The notes beneath the pieces are model-generated. The model saw nothing but the letters and a program-made list of their open reading frames with translations. It made no database searches and was not told where the DNA came from. Below, one piece after another: positions 54,791-64,000 of a DNA stretch of 64,000 nt. Made by a program: the position numbers and the translations under genes. Each line of letters starts with the position of its first letter. Position 1 is the stretch's first letter. The stretch is from Leptolyngbya sp. CCY15150 (GTDB taxonomy: Bacteria; Cyanobacteriota; Cyanobacteriia; RECH01): the NCBI RefSeq assembly GCF_016888135.1, contig NZ_JACSWB010000132.1:1-64000 (forward strand), given 5' to 3'.

Positions 54791-55044
54791 AATCATGGGA
54801 TGAGATCGGCTTAGGGCATGGTGAACTCAGGCCAATCAGCAAGGGTATACCTGTCGTTCCAAGGTTTTGGGGAGACAGTGCCACTAGGCAGAAGAGCTAT
54901 TTGTCCTCACCTTAGCGCCTCTTCAAACCTTCCTAGATGTTCTTGAGAACTAGATGCTGTAGATGGAGAGAGCGATCGCTTGGGCGATGGATAGGGCTAT
55001 CACACCGGAGGTGTTTTACGAGAAAGCGTTCTGGAGAAAGAGGG

Positions 55045-55136
55045 GGCGTTGCTGAATAGCAAGATGATTCCGCAGGATTTTATATGGAGTTTGGGAGTTT
55101 CTAGTTCGAGGTTCATCTCCTAACTCAGCAACACCC
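55045..55136. repeat. 92-bp MITE-like repeat, copy 2
   Basis: It starts GGCGTTGCTGAATAGCA and ends in the inverted TCAGCAACACC. Same length as the copy at 7196-7287, with several shared interior blocks. It lies about 300 bp upstream of the P-type ATPase gene. Confidence 0.6.
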
Positions 55137-55277
55137 AAAAGAGGTTTACATGCGAGGCATTTCGCCTGAGTCTAGCGTTCTATCAATAGATTGAGTAGTA
55201 GTGGTCTGCTTGTAAAGCTGTGATGTTCTGGTCTCAAGTTCATGCGTCTGAACATGGATGTTAGCTGAGACCAATGA

Positions 55278-55305
55278 TTAATCAAGGTGATTTAATCAAG
55301 GTGAT
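55278..55305. repeat. Two tandem copies of a 14-bp unit
   Basis: TTAATCAAGGTGAT occurs twice in a row, about 160-185 bp upstream of the P-type ATPase start. It could be a regulator site with two helical-turn-spaced half-sites. Confidence 0.8.
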
Positions 55306-55463
55306 TGTCCAAAGGCTACCAGTACCGATGTAGCAGAACAATCATCCGCTGGATAGATTTACGTTGAGGCTGCTTACCACTTGGATGGTTGAGAGGTATG
55401 GTAATAGTGTAGGCTAAATCTTCCGTGCCCCATGGTGGCCTCAAACTCCAAGGAGACAAGTCT

Positions 55464-58265
55464 GTGGCAAAACAATCTGCCCAAGCTCGACTACCTCAAC
55501 ATCAGCAAACCTGGCATGATCTCAGTCTTCCGACGATTGTGGATCACCTTAAACTAGATGTGAATGTAGGGCTTACGTCCCAAGAAGCTGAAAAACGCTT
55601 GGAACAGTATGGCCCCAATGAGCTTAAGGCTAAGTCGGGAAAGCATCCCATCTTGCTATTTCTCCTGCAGTTTAATCAACCACTTCTGTACATTTTGCTG
55701 ATAGCTGGTTTGATCAAGGCATTCTTGGGGCAGTGGGTGAATGCCGGTGTTATCTGGGGCGTAACGGTGATTAACGCCATCATCGGTTTTGTCCAGGAAT
55801 CTAAAGCAGAAAGTGCGATCGCTGCCCTAGCATCGGCCGTGGAAACCGATGCCATGATTCGCCGTGATGGACAAAGTATTCAAGTATCCTCCAAAGATTT
55901 GGTACCAGGTGACTTGGTGCTGCTGACGTCTGGAGATAAAGTACCAGCCGATCTCAGACTGGTGCGTTGCCGTAATCTTCAGGTTAATGAGTCTGCCTTG
56001 ACAGGTGAATCTGTAGCCGTGGAAAAACAGGCGGGGGAGAGCGTATCTCCCTTAGCTGAGGATACGCCCCTGGCTGAACGGCTGAACATGGCCTATGCCG
56101 GTAGTTTTGTTACCTTTGGCCAGGGAGAAGGGATTGTCGTTGCCACGGGGAGCAATACCGAAACCGGTCGGATCTCAAAGCTGATGGAGGAATATACCTC
56201 CTTAATGACCCCCCTAACCCGTAAGTTCGATCGCTTTAGCAAAACCCTGCTCTACGCTATTTTAGCTGTGGCTGTCTTTACCTTTGTGGTGGGGTTAGGC
56301 TATGGTAATTCCCCGATCCAGATGTTTGAAGCGGCGATCGCCCTAGCTGTGAGTGCAATTCCAGAGGGGCTGCCAGCCGTGGTCACCATTACCCTGGCGA
56401 TTGGGGTTTCCCGGATGGCTCGCCGCAACGCTATTGTTCGCAAACTGCCGGCGGTGGAAACTCTGGGCAGTGCAACGGTGATCTGTTCTGATAAAACCGG
56501 CACGCTAACCGAAAATCAGATGACGGTACAGATGGTGTTTGCCGGGGGGCATCACTACTACATCACCGGAGATGGCTACATGCCTCAGGGGGACGTGCGG
56601 GATGGCGAAGACCAACCGATTCCACCTGAGCAGCTACCGCCGCCGCTGCGTCAATGCTTGCAGGTAGGCATGTTATGTAATGATTCTGAGCTAGAGCAAA
56701 AAGATAAGATTTGGGGCGTGGTTGGGGATCCTACGGAAGGGGCTCTGCTGGTGGCTGCTCGCAAGATTGGTTTTAATCGAGTAGATTTAAACCGAACCTA
56801 TCCGCGATTAGATAGTATTCCCTTCGAGTCTGAGTACCAGTATATGGCGACGCTCAATCGGGTGGAGGGGGATAGGGCAGCGATCTATGTGAAGGGATCG
56901 ACGGAGGCAATTGTATCGCGCTGCCAACAGGTTTTGGCTGCCGATGGATCGACTCATCCCATTGATCCGCAGTACATTTTTGAGCAGGTCGAGCATATGG
57001 CCTCTCGGGGTCTACGAGTGCTGTCGTTTGCCTATAAACCAGCTCAGGGGCAAACTGTCGATCACGATGATATTCAAACAGGATTAATATTTCTTGGACT
57101 CCAGGGCATGATCGATCCGCCGCGAGCAGAAGCGATCGCCGCCGTGAAGGCCTGTAAATCAGCAGGCATCCAGGTGAAGATGATCACGGGGGATCATCAG
57201 GTCACGGCCTCAGCGATCGCCAAACGGATGCGCCTTAGCGATCGAGACACGATTTTATCCTTTACGGGCAAAGATCTGACGGAGATGGATGCCCAAGCGC
57301 TAGCCAATGCTGTTCAAGATGGAACGGTTTTTGCCCGAGTTGCGCCGGAACAAAAGCTACGTCTGGTTGAAGCGCTGCAGGCACGCGGGCATGTGGTGGC
57401 TATGACTGGAGATGGGGTGAATGATGCGCCGGCGCTCAAGCAAGCAGATATTGGCATCGCTATGGGTAAGGCAGGGACGGAGGTGGCTAAGGAAGCTGCG
57501 GACATGGTGCTGACGGATGATAACTTTGCCTCCATTGAAGCAGCCGTGGAAGAGGGGCGAGCTGTTTTCCGTAATCTGATGAAAGCGATCGCCTTTATCT
57601 TACCGGTGAATGGTGGTGAGTCGATGACCATCTTGTTAAGCGTGCTCATGGGACGGGGAGATATCTTGCCGATTCTATCCCTGCAGGTGCTGTGGCTGAA
57701 TATGGTTAACTCGATTGCCATGACAGTCCCCCTAGCCTTTGAGCCTAAGTCCTATAACCTGATGAACCGCGAGCCGCGCCTTCCCAATGAACCTCTGCTT
57801 TCGAAAAACTTGCTTAAACGGATTGCTCTCATATCCGTTTTTAACTGGATTTTGATCTTTGGCATGTTTGAATGGGTACGCTACAACGCTAGCGGCTTCG
57901 GCTGGATTCCCAGTGATTTAGGTAGTGATGAGGCGGTAGACTATACCTTAGCGATCGCCCGCACGATGGCCATTCAGGCTTTGGTGGCAGGACGAATTAT
58001 TTATCTATTAAGCATTAGTCAATTTTGGCATACCGTCATGGCTAAACTTCAAGGTCTCTCAGTTCCCCTAGGTGACGTATCTGCCCTAAGCTATGGCATC
58101 ATCGCGGCTGTGGTTTTGCAAGTCGTCTTCAGTCAATGGGACGTGATGAACTTTTTGTTTAGAACGGCTCCTCTCCAATGGGATCAATGGTTAATTTGTG
58201 CAGGTGTGGCCCTGCCTATTGTGGCTGTTTCGCTCCTAGCTAATTATCTCAACCCTCAAAACTGA
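55464..58265 (+). CDS. P-type cation-transporting ATPase (P2-type)
   Basis: Membrane pump of 933 residues. Actuator motif TGES ([14 protein letters not shown]), phosphorylation site D343 in [11 protein letters not shown], hinge [22 protein letters not shown]. Ion-site helices: M4 [10 protein letters not shown] keeps the PEGL Glu; M5 PVNGGESM keeps Asn and Glu; M6 [17 protein letters not shown] lacks the Thr-Asp pair of Ca2+ pumps (NLVTDG), having Asn-Ser. So Ca2+ transport as in SERCA is doubtful, and Na+, K+ or another cation is possible. GTG 55464 is chosen because AAGGAG lies 8 bases upstream. The gene overlaps the end of the convergent kinase by 10 bp. Confidence 0.88.
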   Translation: MAKQSAQARLPQHQQTWHDLSLPTIVDHLKLDVNVGLTSQEAEKRLEQYGPNELKAKSGKHPILLFLLQFNQPLLYILLIAGLIKAFLGQWVNAGVIWGVTVINAIIGFVQESKAESAIAALASAVETDAMIRRDGQSIQVSSKDLVPGDLVLLTSGDKVPADLRLVRCRNLQVNESALTGESVAVEKQAGESVSPLAEDTPLAERLNMAYAGSFVTFGQGEGIVVATGSNTETGRISKLMEEYTSLMTPLTRKFDRFSKTLLYAILAVAVFTFVVGLGYGNSPIQMFEAAIALAVSAIPEGLPAVVTITLAIGVSRMARRNAIVRKLPAVETLGSATVICSDKTGTLTENQMTVQMVFAGGHHYYITGDGYMPQGDVRDGEDQPIPPEQLPPPLRQCLQVGMLCNDSELEQKDKIWGVVGDPTEGALLVAARKIGFNRVDLNRTYPRLDSIPFESEYQYMATLNRVEGDRAAIYVKGSTEAIVSRCQQVLAADGSTHPIDPQYIFEQVEHMASRGLRVLSFAYKPAQGQTVDHDDIQTGLIFLGLQGMIDPPRAEAIAAVKACKSAGIQVKMITGDHQVTASAIAKRMRLSDRDTILSFTGKDLTEMDAQALANAVQDGTVFARVAPEQKLRLVEALQARGHVVAMTGDGVNDAPALKQADIGIAMGKAGTEVAKEAADMVLTDDNFASIEAAVEEGRAVFRNLMKAIAFILPVNGGESMTILLSVLMGRGDILPILSLQVLWLNMVNSIAMTVPLAFEPKSYNLMNREPRLPNEPLLSKNLLKRIALISVFNWILIFGMFEWVRYNASGFGWIPSDLGSDEAVDYTLAIARTMAIQALVAGRIIYLLSISQFWHTVMAKLQGLSVPLGDVSALSYGIIAAVVLQVVFSQWDVMNFLFRTAPLQWDQWLICAGVALPIVAVSLLANYLNPQN

Positions 58266-61200
58266 ATGGGCAAGATAACCTGGAAGGTGCTGCCTACTCC
58301 AAGCGTACTGCTAACCGTAATCTCTCCGTCCATCAGTTGGGCTAAACGACGACTGATAGAGAGACCAAGTCCGGTACCTTCTAGGGCTTTTTTTCCTGCC
58401 TCTGCTTGGGAAAAAGCGTCAAAAATCAGCTCTAGATCCTCAGATGCGATGCCTACACCCGTATCTGTAACCGTAAAGCAAAGGTGAACACAGCGTAATG
58501 TCTGTAGCGTAGACTCCAGCTTAGACTCCGTCGATGGTTTAGATAGATCTGAGTCAGAAGGTGCTAACGTAACGGATAAGGAAACTTGGCCTTGGGGTGT
58601 AAACTTGATCGCATTATCCAAAAGATTGATCAGAATCTGATTCAGTCGTTTGGCATCGGTGAATACTTTCCGGGGAACCTCGGGTGAGATCTGTAGGATC
58701 ATCTTGATGCCCTGTTGCCGGGTGCGGAGCTGTAGGCTGCCCCAAATGGACTGTAGTAACTCATATAGGTTACATGATTCGGAGGTCAAAACCATCTGAC
58801 CCGACTCAATTTTTGATAAATCTAATACTTCATTGATCAGCTGCAGTAGATGGGTGCCGCTGTTACGGATAAAACTAACCCGCTCTTGATTGTCGGGACT
58901 GAGGGTGCGATCGCGCTCCATCAGTTGAGTGAACCCCAAAATAATATTGAGAGGCGTGCGCAGCTCATGACTCATGGTAGCCAGGAACGTACTCTTGGCT
59001 TGATTAGCTTCCTCGGCTGCATCCCTAGCCTGTTCTAGGCTTTGTTCAGCCTGCTTGCGATCGCTAATATCTCGTGCAGCGGCGTAGGCAAGATTACCAA
59101 CAGGATGCGATCGCCACTCAATCCAGCGGTAGGATCCATCGCGACAGCGATAGCGATTGACAAAATTTAAAACAGGTTGCTGATCAGATAACTGCGAGAG
59201 AACGGATAATGTATTATCTAAGTCATCAGGATGGACATACTGGAGAAAATTACTGCCTTCTAGCTCATCCAAGCCATAGCCTAGGGTTTCTTCCCATTGG
59301 CAATTGAGGCGCAGGAAGGTTCCGTCTAAACTGGCAATGCAGAGAAGATCCAGGGCAACGGAGAAAAAACGATCAAGCTCTTCCGTTTTGCGCTGTAGAT
59401 CTGCCTCCGCCCGTTTGCTATCGGTAATGTCGAGACTCGTGCCAATGATCCGATAGATTCTTTGATCCTCCTCCCTTCGAAAAGGAGTTAGGGTTGTATA
59501 CCAAACCGTTTCCTGATGGTTGAGCACGATCTGTTCTTCATAGGCAATAGAGTGCCCTACTTCTAAACATGTTTGATAATGCTGCGTTACGACGTCCCAG
59601 ACTGGAATTTGTGCCTCTTGCGGAGTTTTCCCGATCAACTCCGCTTCAGACAGTCCTGTCATCCGTTGCAGATAAGGGTTAAATGCAATGAATCGAAAAT
59701 CACCATCATCTGTGACATCGAGCACAAAAATACCGTTCTCAATACCGTCATAAATACTGCGTAGGAAGGCCTCTTTTTCTTTAACTTGAGCTTCAGCCTG
59801 CTTGCGATCGCTAATATCTGTAACCACACCATACCAAGCTATCTCACCATTCTCCCGAAGCAAAGGGCGAGAGCTACCCTGAACCCACCGAATTTTACCT
59901 GATGGATTGATAATCCTCCACTCATGGCGAAAGGGTTGCAGTGTTTCTAGGCTGGCCTGCACTGCCGCAAGATAGCTAGCCAGATCTTCGGGATGGATGC
60001 ACTTTAAAATAACGCCAGCATCCTCAAGAGTTGCTTCAACAGAGATTTCATGAATTACTTCAATAGCACGGCTCATATGTTCAAAATAAAATGAACCATC
60101 TACCCGTCGCACAATAATATAAATATTAGCCGGTGATGACTCGGAAATCTCTCTAAACCGCTCCTCACTCTGTATCAAGGCTAGCTCGGCTTGTTTGCGC
60201 GCCGTGATGTCATATTCAATGATAGTGACTGTCATATATTGTGTAGATTCATCCCAGCGTGTTGCTTGGGTGCTAGAAATCCAGCGCAAATCTCCATCTT
60301 TGTGCCGAAACCGATATTCGAGGGTGCGGCTTGCGGGCAAGGTTGTCAAGTCTGTTTCTGGGGTAATAGGCTGCCCTCTATCCTCTGGAACCACTCGCGA
60401 CAGCCATAGACCTGGATCTGCGGCCAGTTCCTCCACTGCATACCCAAACACCTGCTCGTAGCCTGCAGAACGATAACCCGTTATCCAGGTTAGGTCGGTA
60501 AGCTGACGCATGGTTGTAATTGCCCCTGGCGCACTATTTAAAATGTCGTTGAGCGTGGCTTCACTCTCTTTCAAGGCTGCCGTCTTGCTAGCCACCTGTT
60601 CCGCTAAGTTTTGCTCGTAGGTGAGCCGGTGTTCGTCCGCCCGCTGCAGGTCAACCCCTAACTGGCGAAGTGCTGTAGCTAAGCTATCTACTTCGATGAT
60701 TTGACTGGTTGGCAATGATTGCTTGCGATCGCCTGCACTCAACGCCTGTGCAGTTCGAGTTAAGCGGAGAAGCGATCGCGTCAAGCGTTGAGTAGTATAG
60801 ATGCCAATGCCCACTGTGCTGATTAAAGCTAAGATACAGAGCAGGATCGTGCGGCGAACATTGCTGTGAATCTCGTTCATAAAGTTTGATTCGGGCAGCA
60901 CCACAATACTTAGCCAGTTGAGGTCACCTTGGAGGGGAATGACTTGCACAAAGTATCGTTTTTGATGCCAATCTAGAGTCAGCCGCTGGCTTTGTCTTAT
61001 CTGACTGAGGTCAAGATTCTGATCAGTGATTAACTGGGCCGTGGCAGCAGTCAGAGGATCTGGGCTTTGGGTTGCCAGTAAACGTCGAGGTAGCACCGCT
61101 ACATTGTCATCTAGTCGTTCTTGGGGTGTGTCGTCAAAAGGGACGTCCTGGGACGATGTAGCCACCAGCAGACCATTAGGCTCTATTAAAAAAACTTGCC

Positions 61201-61936
61201 CGTGACTGTCGGCGTTGAGATGCTGCAAAAATTCTCCTACCTGCGTTAGGTAGACACTTGCCCCTAGTACCCCTTGAAATCGTCTCTCCGAGTCATAAAA
61301 GGGTAGAAACCTCACAACTTGGAGAATGGGCTGGTCAGCTCCCATAGATAGAGTAATTGTTAGCGTCCAGATTCCCTGCTCCACATTACGGGCTCTGCCA
61401 TACCAAGGATCACCTGGAGGATCGTTGTGGGGATCATAATTTTGCCGTACCTCTTCCAACGCTAACTGTTGCCCTGCTGCGTTGGCTGAATACCTGTAAA
61501 ACTCGCGGTTGGGGGAGTCGGCATCTAGTCTACGAATTACCAAAGCATTGGACTGAGGACGCTCAACAGCTAAAAATTCTCCATCTTCATTGGCGATCGC
61601 TAAGGAGCTGAGCTGAGTTGAGATCTGAAGTTGTTCGACAAAATGTTGCTCCATCATCGTCAGGTCGTAGCCATCTAAACGGCCTTGACGCAGCAAAACC
61701 GCATTCATCTCTGTCATCAGAGTTGGTACTGAAAAGTAAGTATCTAGAGTTTGCTCGATGCGATCGCCCATCTCTGTGATCAGTTGATCTGCTAACGTAT
61801 TGACTGATCGCTGTCCACTTTTATAGGAGAGATAGCCAACTAGGAGCACAACTCCCGCAACCTGCACCACAAAAGGCACGATGAACACAAGGCGCAGGGG
61901 AAATCGTGGGAGTTTATGCATATCACCTTCAGCCAT
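58256..61936 (-). CDS. Cache-HAMP-PAS histidine kinase
   Basis: Membrane sensor kinase of 1226 residues. A first membrane helix (VFIVPFVVQVAGVVLLVGYLS), a double-Cache periplasmic domain (about 40-345, with VSTLAVERPQS-like and LGASVYLTQVGEFL parts), a second helix (TILLCILALISTVGIGIY), HAMP (about 370-430), four PAS domains (about 455-580, 585-710, 715-840, 845-965), HisKA with His990 ([10 protein letters not shown]) and ATPase (about 1090-1220; [25 protein letters not shown]). No receiver. It senses a periplasmic small molecule; ligand unknown. ATG 61936 gives the listed length. An ATG five codons in (61921) has AAGGTG close upstream and may be the true start. Confidence 0.87.
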   Translation of the reverse strand: MAEGDMHKLPRFPLRLVFIVPFVVQVAGVVLLVGYLSYKSGQRSVNTLADQLITEMGDRIEQTLDTYFSVPTLMTEMNAVLLRQGRLDGYDLTMMEQHFVEQLQISTQLSSLAIANEDGEFLAVERPQSNALVIRRLDADSPNREFYRYSANAAGQQLALEEVRQNYDPHNDPPGDPWYGRARNVEQGIWTLTITLSMGADQPILQVVRFLPFYDSERRFQGVLGASVYLTQVGEFLQHLNADSHGQVFLIEPNGLLVATSSQDVPFDDTPQERLDDNVAVLPRRLLATQSPDPLTAATAQLITDQNLDLSQIRQSQRLTLDWHQKRYFVQVIPLQGDLNWLSIVVLPESNFMNEIHSNVRRTILLCILALISTVGIGIYTTQRLTRSLLRLTRTAQALSAGDRKQSLPTSQIIEVDSLATALRQLGVDLQRADEHRLTYEQNLAEQVASKTAALKESEATLNDILNSAPGAITTMRQLTDLTWITGYRSAGYEQVFGYAVEELAADPGLWLSRVVPEDRGQPITPETDLTTLPASRTLEYRFRHKDGDLRWISSTQATRWDESTQYMTVTIIEYDITARKQAELALIQSEERFREISESSPANIYIIVRRVDGSFYFEHMSRAIEVIHEISVEATLEDAGVILKCIHPEDLASYLAAVQASLETLQPFRHEWRIINPSGKIRWVQGSSRPLLRENGEIAWYGVVTDISDRKQAEAQVKEKEAFLRSIYDGIENGIFVLDVTDDGDFRFIAFNPYLQRMTGLSEAELIGKTPQEAQIPVWDVVTQHYQTCLEVGHSIAYEEQIVLNHQETVWYTTLTPFRREEDQRIYRIIGTSLDITDSKRAEADLQRKTEELDRFFSVALDLLCIASLDGTFLRLNCQWEETLGYGLDELEGSNFLQYVHPDDLDNTLSVLSQLSDQQPVLNFVNRYRCRDGSYRWIEWRSHPVGNLAYAAARDISDRKQAEQSLEQARDAAEEANQAKSTFLATMSHELRTPLNIILGFTQLMERDRTLSPDNQERVSFIRNSGTHLLQLINEVLDLSKIESGQMVLTSESCNLYELLQSIWGSLQLRTRQQGIKMILQISPEVPRKVFTDAKRLNQILINLLDNAIKFTPQGQVSLSVTLAPSDSDLSKPSTESKLESTLQTLRCVHLCFTVTDTGVGIASEDLELIFDAFSQAEAGKKALEGTGLGLSISRRLAQLMDGEITVSSTLGVGSTFQVILPIQF

Positions 61937-62221
61937 GGAAGAGTTTGTGGCTGGCCGCTATTCTAAGCAGGGCTGAGGGACTTTGTCGATGCATAGTGAC
62001 GTTACTCAGCAATTCGCAACATACTAGATCAATCTAGGGTGGTGCAATCGTAAGAGGATTTACGCTAACGAACCGTGAGCGAGACGCTCATCCTTTTGTT
62101 CCAGTACCTTGAACCCAACAGCGATCCTTGAGTCGCGGTGGCATCTACGACCACAGAAGCGATCGCTCCTCGCTATCATAGACTATGAGATCTAGCACAG
62201 CCGGTTGTCATTACCCTATCC
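61937..62221. other. Intergenic region with a repeat block
   Basis: 285 bp between divergent genes. It holds the 37-base block at 62055-62091. Confidence 0.45.
62055..62091. repeat. 37-bp dispersed block shared with the 8.4-kb element
   Basis: It matches 8426-8462 at 33 of 37 positions (core GCTAACGAACCGTGAGCGAG), and its GAACCGTGAGCGAGACGC part is also at 36913-36930. No inverted ends are recognisable around this copy, so it is probably a fragment. Confidence 0.55.
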
Positions 62222-63109
62222 ATGGCAGATTATCCAACCCATATTCTCTTTTCCCAGCATGGGCTCACAGACACCAACCAAACGATGCGGGCCTTAGCCC
62301 AGCGGTTGGCAGGAGTACAGATGCATGTTGTTGCCCCTAACCTAGGGTATGTGCGCACGCTATGGCACATGCAGCCCCTGCTAAACACGATTGAGCAAGC
62401 CGCTCAGGATGCCTTCCGCCGCTATCCGGATCCTCCCGTGCGGATTGTGGCCACCTCTCTAGGTGGTGTGCTTTGGGTCGAGCTGTTGTCCCAGCATCCA
62501 GAATGGTGGCCGCGCATCGAGTCGCTGGTGCTTTTGGGTGCGCCCATTGGCGGCTCGGATTTTGCCCGCATGGTGGATCCCTTTGGGTGGGGGATTGGTA
62601 TTGCCAAGCATCTGGGTCAAAATCGTCGGGACTTGGCAGAAGCGATCGCGGCGACGATTCCTACCTTAGTTGTGGCAGGGCATACCAGCGGCGGGCGCGA
62701 TGGCACGGTGCCCATTGAAGCCACGAAATTAAATCACGCCCATTTTGTCTGTCTAGAGGGCGTCACCCATCCCCAGCTTCGTCACCATCCCAAGGTGGTT
62801 CAGACCATTCAAGATTTTTGGGCCCAGCCGCGATCGCCCCTACCGCTGGTCACTAGTCGAATCATGCAGTTGATTGACCAATTTCGCCGTGTGCCTGGCA
62901 TGACGGATACCAGCACTCGATATTTTGCCCAGGCGACGCCGGTCTGCACCTTTGTCGATGGCATCACCCTGCGCACCTGGAGAAACCCTATGGGCGTAGA
63001 TTATCTCTTCATTGCCAATGCCCATGGGCAATGTACCTATGCTGGTTTCGTCGGCTGGATGCATGCTGCAGAACTACGCCAAGCTCTTCGGCAAGTTCAA
63101 GCATCTTAA
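62222..63109 (+). CDS. Alpha/beta hydrolase family protein
   Basis: Predicted serine hydrolase of 295 residues. The nucleophile is S79 in VATSLGGVLWVELL. Asp in HTSGGRDGTVPIEA and His in LEGVTHPQLRHH complete a likely triad within the first 190 residues. The last 90 residues (FAQATPVCTFVDGITLRTW...ANAHGQCTYAGFVGWMHAAEL) form an extra small domain with two cysteines. The overall layout is lipase/PGAP1-like, but the substrate is unknown. ATG 62222 starts at the family-typical ILFSQHGLTDTNQTMRAL strand. Stands alone between repeats and the convergent GST gene. Confidence 0.78.
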   Translation: MADYPTHILFSQHGLTDTNQTMRALAQRLAGVQMHVVAPNLGYVRTLWHMQPLLNTIEQAAQDAFRRYPDPPVRIVATSLGGVLWVELLSQHPEWWPRIESLVLLGAPIGGSDFARMVDPFGWGIGIAKHLGQNRRDLAEAIAATIPTLVVAGHTSGGRDGTVPIEATKLNHAHFVCLEGVTHPQLRHHPKVVQTIQDFWAQPRSPLPLVTSRIMQLIDQFRRVPGMTDTSTRYFAQATPVCTFVDGITLRTWRNPMGVDYLFIANAHGQCTYAGFVGWMHAAELRQALRQVQAS

Positions 63110-63207
63110 ACCTGTGGCACCGCAGATTCTACATGCATCATCTTGAAGTTTTTGCATTGAATCTTGGTGTTGCTGAAGGACTAGCTATCTGCGATCGCTC
63201 CCTGCAC

Positions 63208-63861
63208 CTAAGACGCTCGGGCTATCTGTTGCTGGCGACGTTTAATCTTCAACGATACCCAGCGTTTCCAGATCGCAAACGATGCATCATCCGGATTTGT
63301 TTCATCCCATGTGGGGCGAGCGGTAATTTGATGATACCAGGTGGCGATCGCTGGATAGTCGTTGAAATCCAACCCTAGCCGGTGCAGTAATGGAAGTACG
63401 GTGCCAACGGTGATATCGGCTAAAGAGATCCCGTCACCTCCGAAGAAGGGAGCATCGCCCAACTGCTCAGATAAGAATGTCAGGATCCGCTGTAGCTCCT
63501 CGGTGGCCTGAGTTGGTTCAGGATTGAGCACCCATGGAGGTAGCTGGGACATCAGCTCATTGGTGGCAACCATCTGCACCATGCGCATCTTAGCGATCGC
63601 TTCTGGAGATTGGGGTACCAGTGATGGGGTTGGATACTGGGCTTCTAGATAGTCCAAAATCGCTAGAGATTCCAGAATGCGCAAGGAACCATCGACGAGG
63701 ACTGGTACATGGTGAAAGGGATTGAGGGACAGAAACTCGGGCTGAAACTGATCGCCATTGAGGTTCACTACAACGGGCTCGAAGGCAAGTCCTTTTTCGA
63801 GAAGGGCAATCCAAACGCGGCGGGCAAAGGGGGACAGGGGATGGTAGTAAAACGTCAGCAT
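63208..63861 (-). CDS. Glutathione S-transferase family protein
   Basis: Soluble protein of 217 residues. The N-terminal thioredoxin fold (MLTFYYHPLSPFARRVWIALLEKGL, then NPFHHVPVLVDG and ESLAILDYLEAQYP) holds the glutathione site, with Ser10 of SPFARR in the catalytic position. The C-terminal helical domain has GDGISLADITVGTVLPLLHRLGL. It should conjugate or isomerise small electrophiles; substrate unknown. AGGAG five bases before ATG 63861 fixes the start; an upstream in-frame start at 63891 is less likely. Confidence 0.87.
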   Translation of the reverse strand: MLTFYYHPLSPFARRVWIALLEKGLAFEPVVVNLNGDQFQPEFLSLNPFHHVPVLVDGSLRILESLAILDYLEAQYPTPSLVPQSPEAIAKMRMVQMVATNELMSQLPPWVLNPEPTQATEELQRILTFLSEQLGDAPFFGGDGISLADITVGTVLPLLHRLGLDFNDYPAIATWYHQITARPTWDETNPDDASFAIWKRWVSLKIKRRQQQIARAS

Positions 63862-63959
63862 GGAGTCTCCTGGGGATGGGGTGAAAAGCAAGACCGATCG
63901 GTCTTTTTTAGGGTAAGAGTATCAGTGGTTCGGCAGCGATCGCCTTCAGTCCATGGGGA

Positions 63960-64000
63960 TCAAGACCGCTGCAACTGATCGATATAGTCGTTCAAGTGCG
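63960..64000 (-). CDS. Possible C-terminal end of a gene continuing past the window
   Basis: The minus strand reads HLNDYIDQLQRS then TGA (63960-63962), open to the window edge. It looks like a helical protein end 100 bp upstream of the GST gene, co-directional with it. Too short to identify. Confidence 0.3.
   Translation of the reverse strand, partial: HLNDYIDQLQRS

Larger units (their letters stand above)
54295..55463. other. Long divergent intergenic region with several repeats
   Basis: About 1.2 kb. It contains a tandem pair of 17-bp units (54757-54790), the 92-bp repeat (55045-55136) and a tandem pair of 14-bp units (55278-55305). A 104-codon minus-strand frame at 54570-54884 shows no protein-like composition. 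Confidence 0.6.

Noticed and set aside
54570-54884. 104-codon minus-strand frame
   Set aside because: Sequence is rich in Pro, Ser and Leu without any pattern, overlaps an exact tandem DNA repeat and has no ribosome site.

Overview
This window is cyanobacterial chromosomal DNA. The HIP1 octamer GCGATCGC and its core recur throughout, inside and outside genes. The gene content fits too: very large multi-PAS/GAF histidine kinases, a phytochrome-type GAF domain, a CHASE2 cyclase paired with a FecR protein, PATAN and Roadblock proteins, and a DesC-type desaturase. A complete Na+-type N-ATPase operon, two cation/proton antiporters, an RCK protein and a P-type cation ATPase suggest a salt-exposed (marine, brackish or alkaline) lifestyle. 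The species cannot be named from sequence alone. I saw no rRNA, tRNA, CRISPR array or complete insertion sequence.

Layout. 1-9.4 kb: a seven-PAS hybrid kinase, an amidohydrolase with a twin-arginine substrate-binding lipoprotein (NMT1/THI5 type), an alpha/beta hydrolase and a CHRD protein. 10.5-14.5 kb: a five-gene co-directional cluster of Roadblock protein, MglA-like GTPase, PATAN/DUF4388 protein, an unassigned three-cysteine protein and an amidoligase-fold enzyme. This is the best candidate here for an undescribed system. 14.5-22.5 kb: a triple-GAF kinase, an Acg-type nitroreductase, and a hybrid kinase that joins an ethylene-receptor membrane domain to a cyanobacteriochrome-like GAF. 23.5-36.5 kb: CPA1 antiporter, RCK protein, a solitary MmeI-like (type IIL) restriction-modification enzyme with a mosaic interior, and the nine-gene N-ATPase operon atpDCQRBEFAG.

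37-44 kb: CHASE2 adenylate cyclase with a FecR-domain protein, a cobalamin riboswitch with no recognisable target, a small unknown protein, and a desaturase/cyclopropane-synthase pair. 44.7-52 kb: exported proteins, namely a subtilase with three N-terminal PPC-type repeats, a lamin-tail/RTX protein, and a second orphan NMT1-type lipoprotein. 52-64 kb: CPA2 antiporter with universal-stress domains, P-type ATPase, a Cache-PAS kinase, an alpha/beta hydrolase and a glutathione S-transferase.

How the genes may work together. The N-ATPase, both antiporters, the RCK protein and the P-type ATPase could all handle Na+/K+/H+. The four sensor kinases lack adjacent stand-alone response regulators, so their partners are elsewhere or they are self-contained hybrids. 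Small repeats sharing a GGCGTTRCTRAAT terminus are scattered through the intergenic DNA and look like non-autonomous mobile elements.
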